64,000 bases of DNA from Nocardia beijingensis NBRC 16342 (GTDB lineage Bacteria; Actinomycetota; Actinomycetes; Mycobacteriales; Mycobacteriaceae), in assembly GCF_001612785.1 (NCBI RefSeq), contig NZ_BDBC01000039.1, forward strand, positions 25,113 to 89,112. Reading direction: 5' to 3'. The notes under the pieces are model-generated. The model saw nothing but the letters and a program-made list of their open reading frames with translations, made no database searches and was not told where the DNA came from. Numbering within the stretch: the stretch's first letter is position 1; each line of letters begins with the position of its first letter. The position numbers and the translations under genes were made by a program. Positions 9,200-18,433 of this stretch are shown piece by piece.

Positions 9200-9673
9200 A
9201 TGTCCGAGCAGATCCGCATCGAACGCGACTACCCCGCCACCGCCCAGGCGATCTGGGAACTGTGGACCACCCCGTCGGGCATCGAGAAGTGGTGGGCGCC
9301 CGACGGTTTCACCGTCCGCGTCGATCAGCTCGACCTGCGCCCTGGCGGCGAACTGGTCTACACGATGACCGCGACCGCCCCCGAGCAGATCGAATTCATG
9401 CGATCCGCGGGCATGCCACTGTCGACCGAGTCCCGCAAGACGTTCACCGAGATCGACGGCCCCGACCGGCTCGCCTACACCTCCCTGGCCGACTTCATCC
9501 CCGGCGTCGAGCCGTACGAATTCCTCACCACCGTCGAGCTCGAGCCGACCGACGCGGGCGTCCGCGTGGTCATGACCGTCGACGCCATGCACGACGACGT
9601 CTGGACTCAGCGCCTCACCCAGGGACGGGAGAACGAGCTCGCCAACCTTGCCGCCATCGTCTCCGGCGGCTAG
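9200..9673 (+). CDS. SRPBCC (AHSA1/START-like) domain protein
   Basis: 157 residues making up a single SRPBCC domain ('AIWELWTTPSGIEKWWAPDG' near residues 15-35). This fold binds hydrophobic ligands; the AHSA1-like subgroup has no general enzymatic role. ATG 9200 follows AGGAG with 6-base spacing. It is divergent from an ArsR regulator that carries the same fold, so both may bind the same ligand. Function beyond that is not visible. Confidence 0.85.
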   Translation: MSEQIRIERDYPATAQAIWELWTTPSGIEKWWAPDGFTVRVDQLDLRPGGELVYTMTATAPEQIEFMRSAGMPLSTESRKTFTEIDGPDRLAYTSLADFIPGVEPYEFLTTVELEPTDAGVRVVMTVDAMHDDVWTQRLTQGRENELANLAAIVSGG

Positions 9674-9865
9674 TTGCGGACTGGACAACCGAACCGGGAC
9701 CAGCAACGCGGGCAGCTTCGACGCGGCCTTCAACGCACCACGTCGACTGATCAGTGGGCTCACAAGAACGTATCGGGCGCGGGCGGTGTGATGGGCTCGG
9801 ACTGACGTCTACCACCGTCGCCTCGAGCCATACCGCAGTCCAGCCCTGCCTCGGGCAGCATGAGG

Positions 9866-10234
9866 TCAATGGTGGTCTGGTCGGCGCGGATACTTGGAAG
9901 GGCGCATCCGGCCCGTGAGCCGTAGAGCCTCGACCGCCGCGCATTTCCACGAGCATTCGTTGGCATCGCATTCCAAATGCACCTGCATGAGCGCGTGCGC
10001 ATCGCCGGGAGCGAATTCCGGGCCGTCTCTCGGCTCTACCGCAGGCCAGCCCAATGGCGGCCAGCCCAGCAGGCACAGTTGCTCATGGCCCACGCGTTCG
10101 GCGATGTGATAGACGCTCGGACCACGCAACGGCTTCCGCCACCATCGGCTCGCCGCCAAGAAGACCGTCAGCAGCACCGTGACCGCAGCCGCCCCCACCA
10201 TCAGGGCTACGCCGAACTCGGACCAGCCGGACAT
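9866..10234 (-). CDS. Hypothetical single-pass membrane protein
   Basis: 122 residues. A membrane segment at about residues 8-30 ('GVALMVGAAAVTVLLTVFLA') is followed by a basic WWRK stretch, so the C-terminal 90 residues are probably cytoplasmic. That tail has two cysteines in 'CDANECSWKC' and a histidine-rich end. The start ATG overlaps the stop of the upstream gene by one base (TGATG), so translation is coupled. No known family recognised. The pair, facing an XRE regulator, looks like an actinomycete-specific cassette. Confidence 0.6.
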   Translation of the reverse strand: MSGWSEFGVALMVGAAAVTVLLTVFLAASRWWRKPLRGPSVYHIAERVGHEQLCLLGWPPLGWPAVEPRDGPEFAPGDAHALMQVHLECDANECSWKCAAVEALRLTGRMRPSKYPRRPDHH

Positions 10235-10575
10235 CAAACGCCCACCCCGCTCCCCGACGATCCGAACGGCGGCCACCGGTGCCCGCGCTCCCACATTTGT
10301 TCGGGCGCAACGACAATCAGCGCCACCTGCTCCGTGAGGCCGCGCCTGGCAGTCCAGATGTGCTCCCGAGTCGGAGCGATGACGGCCGAAGCGCCTACCC
10401 GGCGGATCGCCTGTACGAGCAGCAGCGTCGGCATCAGCGCATCGCGATCCACGACCAGCACTTCCGGCTCAGGATAGCCCTTTCGTTCGGCTAGCGCCCG
10501 AATCGCGCGCTCCTCCTCGACGTGGTCCTTGCCGGACTGATCCAGCCGGATATAGCCCAGCGCGATTTCCACCAT
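10234..10575 (-). CDS. Small protein resembling an isolated resolvase-type N-terminal domain
   Basis: 113 residues. 'ALGYIRLDQSGKDHVEEERA' near the start, then alternating strands and helices ('VLVVDRD', 'ASAVIAP'), resembles the catalytic-domain fold of serine recombinases. The usual catalytic serine pattern is not clearly present and there is no DNA-binding domain. I infer a non-recombinase relative. ATG 10575 follows AAGGGG with 5-base spacing; GTG 10581 is less well placed. It is the first gene of a two-gene operon with the membrane protein and is divergent from the XRE regulator at 10764. Confidence 0.6.
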   Translation of the reverse strand: MVEIALGYIRLDQSGKDHVEEERAIRALAERKGYPEPEVLVVDRDALMPTLLLVQAIRRVGASAVIAPTREHIWTARRGLTEQVALIVVAPEQMWERGHRWPPFGSSGSGVGV

Positions 10576-10605
10576 GTCCACCCCTTATCCGTCGATGTGG
10601 TGTGG

Positions 10606-10681
10606 CACCCGGCGCCGGGGATCCCTTGGCCCCTGGGAACGCGATCAGAGCTGAGACAAGGGATGTGCTCACCCGGCGCCG
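10606..10681. promoter_or_regulatory. Paired direct and inverted repeats in a divergent promoter gap
   Basis: The 12-mer CACCCGGCGCCG occurs at 10606-10617 and again at 10670-10681. Between them ATCCCTTG (10621-10628) and CAAGGGAT (10657-10664) form an inverted repeat. The set lies between the hypothetical operon and the XRE gene and may hold the regulator's sites. Confidence 0.4.
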
Positions 10682-10763
10682 AGGCCGGAACAAACTGTGA
10701 CCGACGAACAAGACAGCGAATCGGCAAAAGATTTGTCACCCTGGGGATAAGGAAGTCTGTGGA

Positions 10764-11987
10764 ATGGAATCCGTGATGACGATGACCCAGGAGTCCGGTG
10801 TCGGCGACAAAGTACGTGTCGCAAGGAAGCTAGCGGGATGTAGCCAGGAGAGACTCGCGCGGGAAGCGAACTTCTCGGCGAGCCTGGTCCGCAAGGTCGA
10901 ACGCGGCCGCGCGCCCGCGTCTCCGGCTTTCGTCGCGGCCTGCGCCCGCGCGCTGCGGGTGAACCTCGCCGACCTCCTAGAGCAGCCCTACCCACGCCAG
11001 ACTCGCGACGAACAGCAAGTGCATGCCGGGGTACCCGAGATCCGCCGTGAACTGGCCGCTTACAAGATCGAGCCGGACGGCGCGATGAACGCACGGCCCG
11101 AACGCGAACTCGCCGCTGACGTCGCGAGGGCGTCCGCGATGCGTCACTCGGTCAACCTCGGCGATCTCGGCACGCTCCTACCCGGCCTGCTCGCGGACCT
11201 CCGCGTCGCATGGCACAACGCGAGCGGAGCGAAGCGCGAGCGCCTCTTCGGGCTCCTCGCCGAAGTGTTCGCCGCGACCGGGCAACTCGTGTACAAACTC
11301 GGCTACATCGACCTTTCCTCGCTGTGCGTCGAGCGGTACGAATGGGCAGCCGCGCAATCCGGTGATCAACTGGCCGTCCTCGCGGGCGATTATCAGCGTG
11401 CGGGCGAGCTGATCTGCACGGCCGAATGGTCGACCGCCCTGCGCTTTCTCGAATCCAGCCGCACCACCATCGAATCCGAGATCAGCGGCAACGATCCGAC
11501 TGTCCTCAGCATGTGGGGCAATCTGCACCTGAAATCCGGTCTCGCCGCGGCTCGCGCGGGGCGGCGCGATGTAGCCGACGAACACCTCGCCGAAGCGCGA
11601 GAAACTGCCCGCCGCCTCGGTGGCGACCGGGACGACTACCGGCTCTGCTTCGGCGTCACGAATGTCGGCATCTGGTCGGTCGGGCTGGCCGTCGAGATGA
11701 TGGATGGCACCGAGGCGGTGAAACGCGCCGAGCACGTGCGTCTCCCGGCCACGACGCCCCGGGAGCGCGCGGGCCACCATTACATCGACCTGGCCCGCGG
11801 ATTCCTGCTCCACGGCGATCGGACGAAAGCCCTTACCTCCTTGCGCAAAGCCAAGGAGATCGCGCCGACGCAGACCCGCTACCACCCCATGGTTCACGAG
11901 ACCATCCGCGTCCTCGCACGTGACGACGCACGCAGCAACGAGAGTGTGCGGGGTTTCGCCGCTTGGTGCGGGATCGATCGCGGCTGA
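10764..11987 (+). CDS. XRE-family transcriptional regulator with TPR-like C-terminal region
   Basis: 407 residues. Residues 12-68 are a helix-turn-helix of the XRE type ('SQERLAREANFSASLVRKVE'). The rest is helical and TPR-like, with repeated A/L-rich pairs near residues 160-390, as in many actinomycete regulators that sense peptides or act in development. ATG 10764 is used; ATG 10776 (preceded by GGA) is also possible. It is divergent from the 10575-9866 operon, a layout seen often in Nocardia and Streptomyces. Confidence 0.8.
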   Translation: MESVMTMTQESGVGDKVRVARKLAGCSQERLAREANFSASLVRKVERGRAPASPAFVAACARALRVNLADLLEQPYPRQTRDEQQVHAGVPEIRRELAAYKIEPDGAMNARPERELAADVARASAMRHSVNLGDLGTLLPGLLADLRVAWHNASGAKRERLFGLLAEVFAATGQLVYKLGYIDLSSLCVERYEWAAAQSGDQLAVLAGDYQRAGELICTAEWSTALRFLESSRTTIESEISGNDPTVLSMWGNLHLKSGLAAARAGRRDVADEHLAEARETARRLGGDRDDYRLCFGVTNVGIWSVGLAVEMMDGTEAVKRAEHVRLPATTPRERAGHHYIDLARGFLLHGDRTKALTSLRKAKEIAPTQTRYHPMVHETIRVLARDDARSNESVRGFAAWCGIDRG

Positions 11988-12129
11988 CGTATTCGCGTTT
12001 GAGGCCACCACGTTCCGCATCTGTCTGGCCCGTGCGCACGAGCTGCGTCCGACGAGTTGCCACGATGAGCAGCGACCGTGGAATCGAAAGGTAGGCAACG
12101 ACCCGCCGCCTACCCCTCGCCATACCGAA

Positions 12130-13275
12130 TCAGCCGAGCGACCGGAAGAACTCGCGGATGTCGCCGATCAGCAGCTCCGGCACCTCGAGTGCGGGGAAAT
12201 GCCCGCCGGAGTAGAACTCCGACCAGTGGGTGATGTTGTGGGTGCGTTCGGCGAAGCGGCGGATGGCGTAGTCGCCGTCCTTGAAGACCGCGACGCCGGT
12301 GGGCACGGTGCCCTTCGGTTTCGGGGCGAACATGGTGGCGTCGTGGAAGCGTTCGTAGTACAGGTTCGCGACGCTGCGGGCGGTGTCGGTGAGCCAGTAG
12401 ATGCTCACGGTGGTGAGCAGGCGGTCGATGTCGACGGCTTGTTCGGGCAGGTCGTTGGCGCTGTCGGTCCACTCGCGGTATTTCTCGACGATCCAGCCGA
12501 GCAGCCCGGCCGGGGAGTCGGCGAGCAACTGGGCGATGGTGTCGGGGCGGGAACCTTGCAGGTTCATGTAGGCCGAGCCGTCGTCCTGGAATTTCTTCAT
12601 CGCGGCGAGCCGCGCCTTTTCCGCGTCGGTGAGTGCGGCCAGATCGGCGGGGTCGCCGGTCGGGAAGGTGACCAGTGCGTTGACGTGCACGCCGAGCACG
12701 TGGTCGGTGTCGATCCGCGCCAGGGCCGGAGCGATGAACGCGCCGTGGTCGCCTCCCTGCACACCGTAGCGGTCGTAGCCGAGGCGAGCCATGAGTCCGG
12801 CGAGCGCCGCCGCGATCCGGCCGTCGTTCCAGCCCGTCTCGGTGAGCGGGCCGGAGAAACCGTGGCCGGGCAGCGACGGAATGACCAGGTGGAACGCGGG
12901 CGCGTCCGAGTCCGGGTCGGTGAGCGGGCCGATCACGTCGCGGAAGTCGGCCACCGAACTGGGCCAGCCGTGCAGCAACAGCAACGGTGTTGCGTCCTCC
13001 CGCGCCGAGCGCACGTGCAGGAAATGCACGTTCTGGCCGTCGATGGTGGTGGTGAACTGCGGGTAGGCGTTAAGCTCCGCCTCGGCCGCACGCCAGTCGA
13101 ATTTCTCGGCCCAGTACCCGGCCAGCTCCTTCAGGTACCCCGTTGGCACACCGCGCTCCCAGTCGGCGCCGGGCAGCTCATCGATCCAACGGGTGCGTGC
13201 CAGCCGCAGCCGAAGCTCGTCCAGGTCGGCCTGCGGAATGTCGATACGGAAGGGGCGGATCTCGGTGTTCGTCAT
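12130..13275 (-). CDS. Epoxide hydrolase, alpha/beta-hydrolase fold with EHN N-terminal domain
   Basis: 381 residues, normal for microsomal-type epoxide hydrolases. The N-terminal EHN segment ('FRIDIPQADLDELRLRLART', about 8-27) precedes the hydrolase core with oxyanion motif 'HGWP' and nucleophile elbow 'GGDHGA', where Asp would attack the epoxide. Most relatives have GGDWG, so the His is a small oddity. The catalytic His is likely in 'GGHFPALEVPE' near the C-terminus. It probably opens epoxides to diols in the cytoplasm. It is convergent with the XRE gene and divergent from the large LuxR regulator. Confidence 0.9.
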   Translation of the reverse strand: MTNTEIRPFRIDIPQADLDELRLRLARTRWIDELPGADWERGVPTGYLKELAGYWAEKFDWRAAEAELNAYPQFTTTIDGQNVHFLHVRSAREDATPLLLLHGWPSSVADFRDVIGPLTDPDSDAPAFHLVIPSLPGHGFSGPLTETGWNDGRIAAALAGLMARLGYDRYGVQGGDHGAFIAPALARIDTDHVLGVHVNALVTFPTGDPADLAALTDAEKARLAAMKKFQDDGSAYMNLQGSRPDTIAQLLADSPAGLLGWIVEKYREWTDSANDLPEQAVDIDRLLTTVSIYWLTDTARSVANLYYERFHDATMFAPKPKGTVPTGVAVFKDGDYAIRRFAERTHNITHWSEFYSGGHFPALEVPELLIGDIREFFRSLG

Positions 13276-13435
13276 GCCATTGATACTTCGCGTAACGAGG
13301 TGGCCGCCGAATCACGAGAAATCACTATTTCCGCACTCGCCCAGCCCACCGACGAGTAACGCCGAACCCGGGCCGTACCACTATCGGCCACGAACCCGGC
13401 GGCGCGCTGGTCGCGCCGAGGCCGCCCCCGTCTCG

Positions 13436-13504
13436 AGTTCGCGAGTGGCACACCACTGCGGCATCGGCCGAGAAGCCCTCGCGATGGTGTGCCACTCGCG
13501 AACT
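13436..13504. repeat. 20-bp perfect inverted repeat with 29-bp loop upstream of the LuxR gene
   Basis: Arm AGTTCGCGAGTGGCACACCA at 13436-13455 is matched exactly by its reverse complement at 13485-13504. The structure ends 34 bp before the GTG of the LuxR-family gene. It could be a pair of regulator sites, a transcript hairpin or a palindromic intergenic element. Confidence 0.8.
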
Positions 13505-13538
13505 GGCGTCGAGCGCGCGGTGCGGGCATGATCGCGCC

Positions 13539-16526
13539 GTGGTCAGCCTTCCGGTGTGCGGCGCGTTTGTGGGGCGGGCCGCTGAGCTCGCGGCGTTGCA
13601 GGATGCCTATCGGGACCCGGCGGTGCATACCGTGCTGGTCGGGGGTGAGGCGGGTCTCGGCAAGTCGCGGTTGGTCGCGGAGTTCCGGACGCGGCTCGGG
13701 ACTCGTACGGTAGTGGCGTACGGAAGGTGCCCGGAATTCGGCGCGAAAGGGGTGCCGTTCACGCCGTTCGTCGCGGTCATGCGCACACTGCTGCGTGACC
13801 AGGGCGTGGAGGCGCTCGCGACGCTGCTCCCAGTGCGACCGGCGCTGGCGCGCTGGCTTCCGGAACTGGCGGCGCGGTCGGGCGCGGCGGAGGCCGACAC
13901 CGACAGGATCCGGTTGTTCGGCGAGATCCTCACCGTGCTGGAACAGTTCTCGATGACCAAACCGCTGGTGGTGGTGCTGGAAGACTTGCACTGGGCCGAC
14001 GACGCCAGCCTGGAATTGCTCGCCTTCCTGGTGGCCAACATCGCCGAAGGCGATCTGTTCTTGGTCGGCACCCACCGGCCTGCCGATTCCGAGCCGTTAC
14101 GCAAGCTGATCGCGAGCCTGCGCCGGGACCCGAGTGTCCGCCTGCTGCATCCAGCACCGCTGACCAGGCACGAGGTCGGCAGGCAATTGGCCGCGCTGCG
14201 CGGCAGGGAGCCCGAGCCAGGGACCATCGGGCGGATCTTCGAACGCAGCAGGGGAATTCCGCTGTACGTCGAGGCACTCGATCCCGCACCGGAGGACACG
14301 CCCGCCGAGCTGTCGGAGCTGTTGCTCGATCACCTGTCCGACCTGCCCGATCAGGCCGCGTCGGTGCTGCGGCTCGCGGCGGTGGCCGGGTCACCGGTCC
14401 GGCACACCCTGCTGGCGGCCGCCTCCGACCTCCCCGAGGGCGCGCTCGCCACAGCACTGCGTCAGCTGGTCGACCAGCGGCTCCTGGTTTCCACCGACAC
14501 CGGCTACCAGTTCCGGCACGTTCTCATCCGCGACGCCGTCTACGAACACCTCCTACCGGCGGAGCGAAAAGCGCTGCACAGCAGACTTTCCCAAGCCTTG
14601 GCTACCCGGCGAAGGAAGCCGGGCGCGGACCGATGCCCGGCCGCCGAACTGGCCTACCACGCGTATGCCGCCGGAGAGCTGCCGCTGGCATTCGAAGCCG
14701 CGTGGGACGCCGCGGCGGAGGCGGAGAGGGTGAGCGCGCATCGCGATCAGGTGCGCCACCTGGACCGGGTGCTCGATTTGTGGGATCGCGTACCGGATGC
14801 GGCGCGACGGGTGGACGCCGATCGGCTCGACGTCTTGGCAGCGCTCGTGGCCGCGTGTCATCGCGGCGGCGTCGTCGAGCGCGGGATCGCAGCGGCCGAC
14901 GAGGCGCTGGCCGCCATCGATGCGGGGACCGACCCGGAGCGTGCCGCGCGCCTGCATTACTACCGCGCCGGACTGCGCAATCAGAGCAGCGGCGGCGGCG
15001 AAGACGACCTGCTCGCGGCGCTGACCTATCTTCCTTCGGACCGGCCGACCCTGCTGCGCGGTGAAATCCTCGCCGAACTCGCCGCGGTGCGGGTGTTCAG
15101 CGGCGCGACGGCGGCCGAGAACGACGCCCGCGCCGCCGTCGAAGTGGCCGAACAGTTACGTGGTGAACCGACCGTCGACGACACCTCGCCGGTCATGGCA
15201 TCGGCGCTCCGCTCGCCGGGCGCGGTCGCAACGGACCCGGGCAGGGGCGTCGAAGGGGAGGACACGGACGCCGCGAGGCACCGGCGGCGTTCGAGCGACC
15301 CGCGCGAAGACCGGAGCGCCGCGTCGCTGGCCGCGCGTGCCCACGCCTATCTCGGGCTGGCCACCGCGAACCGTCCCGACGCCGCCATGACCCATTTCGA
15401 GCGGGCGCATGCCGCCGCTGAGGCCGCGGGAGATCCGGGCACCTTGCTGACCGTGGTGCTGTGGGAGACGGCGCTGCTGGTCTCGGCAGGCGCCGACGAA
15501 GCGGCCATCACGGCGATCCAGCAGGGGCTGCGCGCCGCGCACGAGAGTTACCGATTCGCCGAGGCCGCGCCGATCCTGCTGGTCAAGTGGGCGCAGGCGC
15601 TCACAGCGCTGGGCCGCTGGAACGAGGCGTTGGATCTGATCGACGAATCGCTCACCGAGCAGTTGCCCCCGTTGAGCACCGCCGCGCTGCTGCTGTGTCA
15701 CGCGCGGATCATGCTGGCGCGTGGGGACGGCCAGGCCGCGGCGGCGAGCGCGGCGACCGCGCAACCCTTGCTCGGGAATCGGCGCTGGGCCAGGCAATAT
15801 CAGATCCAGCTGCACACCGTGCAGACCGAGATAGCGCACGCGGCGGGCAATCCGCAGCGCGCCGCCGAGATCGGCGCCGCGACGCTGACCGCGGACGATC
15901 TGGTCGCGCACCCCCACGAGGCATGGGCACTGGCCGAGGCCATCGCCCGGACCCGCTGCGCGCCAATGGTTCTCGACTCCGCTGTCGTCAGGCTGCCGGT
16001 GACCACCGCGGTCGACGCCGCGTACCGGAATTCCTGCCACGCGGTGCGCAGCGGCCGTCCCGCCGACTGGGCCGCGGCGGCTTCCTCTTGGCGAGCCCTG
16101 GGTCGGCCGTACGAGCTGGCGCGCGGCCTGCTCGAATCCGGGCGCGCGGAATTGGCCGCGGGTGATCGCGCGGCGGCACGCGACGCACTGCGGGCGGCCC
16201 TCGGGCTGGCGGACGAGTTGGCGGCGGCGCCACTCGCCGAGCAAGCCAGACAGCTGGCCCACCGCGCCGGGATCGACCTGGCCGAAGCCGGGAACCGGCC
16301 CGCGCCTGCCCGGTCAGCGAGCGCCTCGGGCCTGACCCCGCGCGAACTCGACGTGCTGCGCCTGGTGGCCACGGGCGCGAGCAACCGGCAGATCGCGGCC
16401 GAGTTGTTCATCAGCGCCAACACCGCGGGTGTGCACGTCTCGCGGATCCTCACCAAGCTCGGAGCGTCCAGCAGAACCGAGGCGGCCGCGATCGCGCGAG
16501 AACGCGGATTGCTCGGCTCCGGATGA
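13539..16526 (+). CDS. Large ATP-binding LuxR-family regulator (LAL/MalT-like)
   Basis: 995 residues. N-terminal AAA/STAND ATPase: Walker A 'GGEAGLGKS' at about 35-43 and Walker B 'LVVVLEDLHWADD' at about 143-155. The long middle is helical and TPR-like; the C-terminal LuxR helix-turn-helix lies at about 930-990 ('LTPRELDVLRLVATGASNRQ'). LAL proteins are ATP-switched activators, often of catabolic or secondary-metabolite genes. The start is GTG 13539. Residues about 545-590 are polar and Arg-rich, possibly a non-conserved insertion. The inverted repeat just upstream may be its own site. Targets are not evident. Confidence 0.9.
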   Translation: MVSLPVCGAFVGRAAELAALQDAYRDPAVHTVLVGGEAGLGKSRLVAEFRTRLGTRTVVAYGRCPEFGAKGVPFTPFVAVMRTLLRDQGVEALATLLPVRPALARWLPELAARSGAAEADTDRIRLFGEILTVLEQFSMTKPLVVVLEDLHWADDASLELLAFLVANIAEGDLFLVGTHRPADSEPLRKLIASLRRDPSVRLLHPAPLTRHEVGRQLAALRGREPEPGTIGRIFERSRGIPLYVEALDPAPEDTPAELSELLLDHLSDLPDQAASVLRLAAVAGSPVRHTLLAAASDLPEGALATALRQLVDQRLLVSTDTGYQFRHVLIRDAVYEHLLPAERKALHSRLSQALATRRRKPGADRCPAAELAYHAYAAGELPLAFEAAWDAAAEAERVSAHRDQVRHLDRVLDLWDRVPDAARRVDADRLDVLAALVAACHRGGVVERGIAAADEALAAIDAGTDPERAARLHYYRAGLRNQSSGGGEDDLLAALTYLPSDRPTLLRGEILAELAAVRVFSGATAAENDARAAVEVAEQLRGEPTVDDTSPVMASALRSPGAVATDPGRGVEGEDTDAARHRRRSSDPREDRSAASLAARAHAYLGLATANRPDAAMTHFERAHAAAEAAGDPGTLLTVVLWETALLVSAGADEAAITAIQQGLRAAHESYRFAEAAPILLVKWAQALTALGRWNEALDLIDESLTEQLPPLSTAALLLCHARIMLARGDGQAAAASAATAQPLLGNRRWARQYQIQLHTVQTEIAHAAGNPQRAAEIGAATLTADDLVAHPHEAWALAEAIARTRCAPMVLDSAVVRLPVTTAVDAAYRNSCHAVRSGRPADWAAAASSWRALGRPYELARGLLESGRAELAAGDRAAARDALRAALGLADELAAAPLAEQARQLAHRAGIDLAEAGNRPAPARSASASGLTPRELDVLRLVATGASNRQIAAELFISANTAGVHVSRILTKLGASSRTEAAAIARERGLLGSG

Positions 16527-16603
16527 CGACCACCGCGATGCCCACACCCGCCCACCGACCCGTAAGATACAGTACGTCGAACATGTCTCGAAAGGACTGG
16601 CTG

Positions 16604-18397
16604 ATGCGGTCGACCTTGCTGTCCCGGCGCGATCTCGAGTTCCTGCTCTACGAATGGCTGGACGTGGAGGCGCTCACCAAACGCGAGCGGTACGCCGAGC
16701 ACTCGCGGGAGACCTTCGACGCCGTGCTCGAGCTCAGCGAGCAGCTGGCCACCAAGTACTTCGCGCCGCACAACAAGCTCAACGACGCCAACGAACCCAC
16801 CTTCGACGGCGAGCGCGTGACCATCATCCCGGAGGTCGGCCAGGCGCTGGCAGCCTTCGCCAAGGCCGGATTGCCCTCGGCCGCGATGGATTACGAACTC
16901 GGCGGCGCCCAGCTGCCCGCGTCCGTCGCGCAGGCGAGCTACGCCTGGTTCCAGGCGGCCAACCCGGGCACCGCGGGCTACCCGTTCCTCACCGTGGCCA
17001 ACGCCAATCTCCTCATCGCCCACGGCCCCGAACACGTCGAGAAGTTCGTCGAGCCCATGCTCGCGGGCCGCTTCTTCGGCACCATGTGCCTGTCGGAGCC
17101 GCAGGCCGGTTCCTCGCTCGCCGACATCGTCACCCGGGCCGAGCCGCAGGACGACGGCACGTATCGCCTGTTCGGCACCAAGATGTGGATCTCCGGCGGC
17201 GATCACGAACTCGGCGAGAACATCGTGCATCTGGTGCTGGCCAAGATCCCGGGCGGCCCCGCGGGCACCAAGGGCATCTCACTGTTCGTGGTGCCCCGGT
17301 TCCTGGTCGGCGACGACGGCGCGATCGGGGAGCGCAACGATGTCGCGCTGGCCGGGCTCAATCACAAGATGGGTTACCGCGGCACGGTCAACACCGTGCT
17401 GAATTTCGGCGAGGGCCGCTGGACGCCGGGTGGCGCGCCCGGCGCGGTCGGCTACCTGGTCGGCGAGGCGCATCGCGGACTGACCTACATGTTCCACATG
17501 ATGAACGAGGCGCGCATCGGCGTCGGCTTGGTCGCCACCGCCCTCGGCTACACCGGATATCTGGAGTCGCTCGACTACGCCCGCACGCGCACCCAGGGCC
17601 GGGCCAAGCTCCCCGCCGACCCGTCCGCGCCGCAGCGCCCGATCATCGAGCACGCCGACGTCAAACGGATGCTGCTGGCCCAGAAGTCCTACGTCGAAGG
17701 CGCGCTGGCGCTGGTGCTCTACTGCGCGCGGTTGGTCGACGAGCAGCGCACCGCCGAATCCGACGACGACCGCCGCGCGGTCACCCTGCTGCTCGACATC
17801 CTGACCCCGATCGCCAAGAGCTGGCCCTCGCAGTGGTGCCTCGAGGCCAACAGCCTCGCCATCCAGGTGCTCGGCGGCTACGGGTACACCCGCGAGTACA
17901 ACGTCGAGCAGCACTACCGGGACAATCGGCTCAACCCGATCCACGAGGGCACGCACGGCATCCAGGGCCTGGATCTGCTGGGACGCAAGGTGACCCAGCA
18001 GGGCGGCGCCAGCCTGCTCGCCCTCGGGTCCCGGGTGGACGCGACCATCGCGTCCGCGCGCGCCGCGGGCGGCGAGGCGGCCGAACTCGCCACGCGGCTG
18101 GACGCGGTGTGGCGGCGGCTGGTCGAGGTGACCGCGGGGCTGTTCGCCTCCGGCGACATCGAAGCCGCGCTGGCCAACAGCTCGGTGTACCTGGAAGCGT
18201 TCGGGCACACCGTGCTGGCCTGGATCTGGCTGGAACAGTTCCTCGCCGCCGCGGATCGGCCCGGCGATTTCTATGATGGCAAGCGGCACGCGGCCCGGTT
18301 CTTCTATCGTTTCGAATTGCCCAAGACCGCACCGGCGTTGGATCTGCTCGCCAGCCTGGACACCACCACCTTGCAGATGCGCGACGCCTGGTTCTGA
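16604..18397 (+). CDS. Acyl-CoA dehydrogenase (long, C-terminally extended type)
   Basis: 597 residues, longer than classical enzymes (about 380), matching the extended FadE/DmdC-type branch. Visible are the FAD/acyl region 'CLSEPQAGSSLAD' and 'LFGTKMWISGGDHE', and the C-terminal 'QVLGGYGYTREYNVEQHYRD' and 'HEGTHGIQGLDL'. It should introduce a 2,3-double bond into an acyl-CoA, passing electrons to ETF. ATG 16604 follows AAAGGA at 8 bases; in-frame ATG 16583 is an alternative. It lies 31 bp before the TetR gene, whose probable operator shares the half-site ACATGT with this gene's own upstream region. Confidence 0.9.
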   Translation: MRSTLLSRRDLEFLLYEWLDVEALTKRERYAEHSRETFDAVLELSEQLATKYFAPHNKLNDANEPTFDGERVTIIPEVGQALAAFAKAGLPSAAMDYELGGAQLPASVAQASYAWFQAANPGTAGYPFLTVANANLLIAHGPEHVEKFVEPMLAGRFFGTMCLSEPQAGSSLADIVTRAEPQDDGTYRLFGTKMWISGGDHELGENIVHLVLAKIPGGPAGTKGISLFVVPRFLVGDDGAIGERNDVALAGLNHKMGYRGTVNTVLNFGEGRWTPGGAPGAVGYLVGEAHRGLTYMFHMMNEARIGVGLVATALGYTGYLESLDYARTRTQGRAKLPADPSAPQRPIIEHADVKRMLLAQKSYVEGALALVLYCARLVDEQRTAESDDDRRAVTLLLDILTPIAKSWPSQWCLEANSLAIQVLGGYGYTREYNVEQHYRDNRLNPIHEGTHGIQGLDLLGRKVTQQGGASLLALGSRVDATIASARAAGGEAAELATRLDAVWRRLVEVTAGLFASGDIEAALANSSVYLEAFGHTVLAWIWLEQFLAAADRPGDFYDGKRHAARFFYRFELPKTAPALDLLASLDTTTLQMRDAWF

Positions 18398-18413
18398 CGA
18401 CGCCGCGTTTCGA

Positions 18414-18433
18414 TACATGTTCTAGAAGATGTA
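18414..18433. promoter_or_regulatory. Near-perfect 20-bp palindrome, probable TetR autoregulatory operator
   Basis: TACATGTTCTAGAAGATGTA: only one symmetric base pair fails to match. It overlaps the first possible start codon (18429) of the TetR gene. Binding would block transcription or initiation of the TetR-PLP enzyme unit. Confidence 0.65.

Noticed and set aside
11920..13359. 479-codon plus-strand open frame
   Set aside because: Mirror frame of the epoxide hydrolase gene; composition is Val/Gly/Arg-rich without motifs.
13436..13504. Terminal inverted repeats of an insertion sequence
   Set aside because: Only 29 bp lie between the arms, with no transposase; a MITE-like element cannot be excluded but is not shown.
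15800..17230. 476-codon minus-strand open frame
   Set aside because: Spans antisense of two well-supported genes (LuxR regulator and acyl-CoA dehydrogenase).
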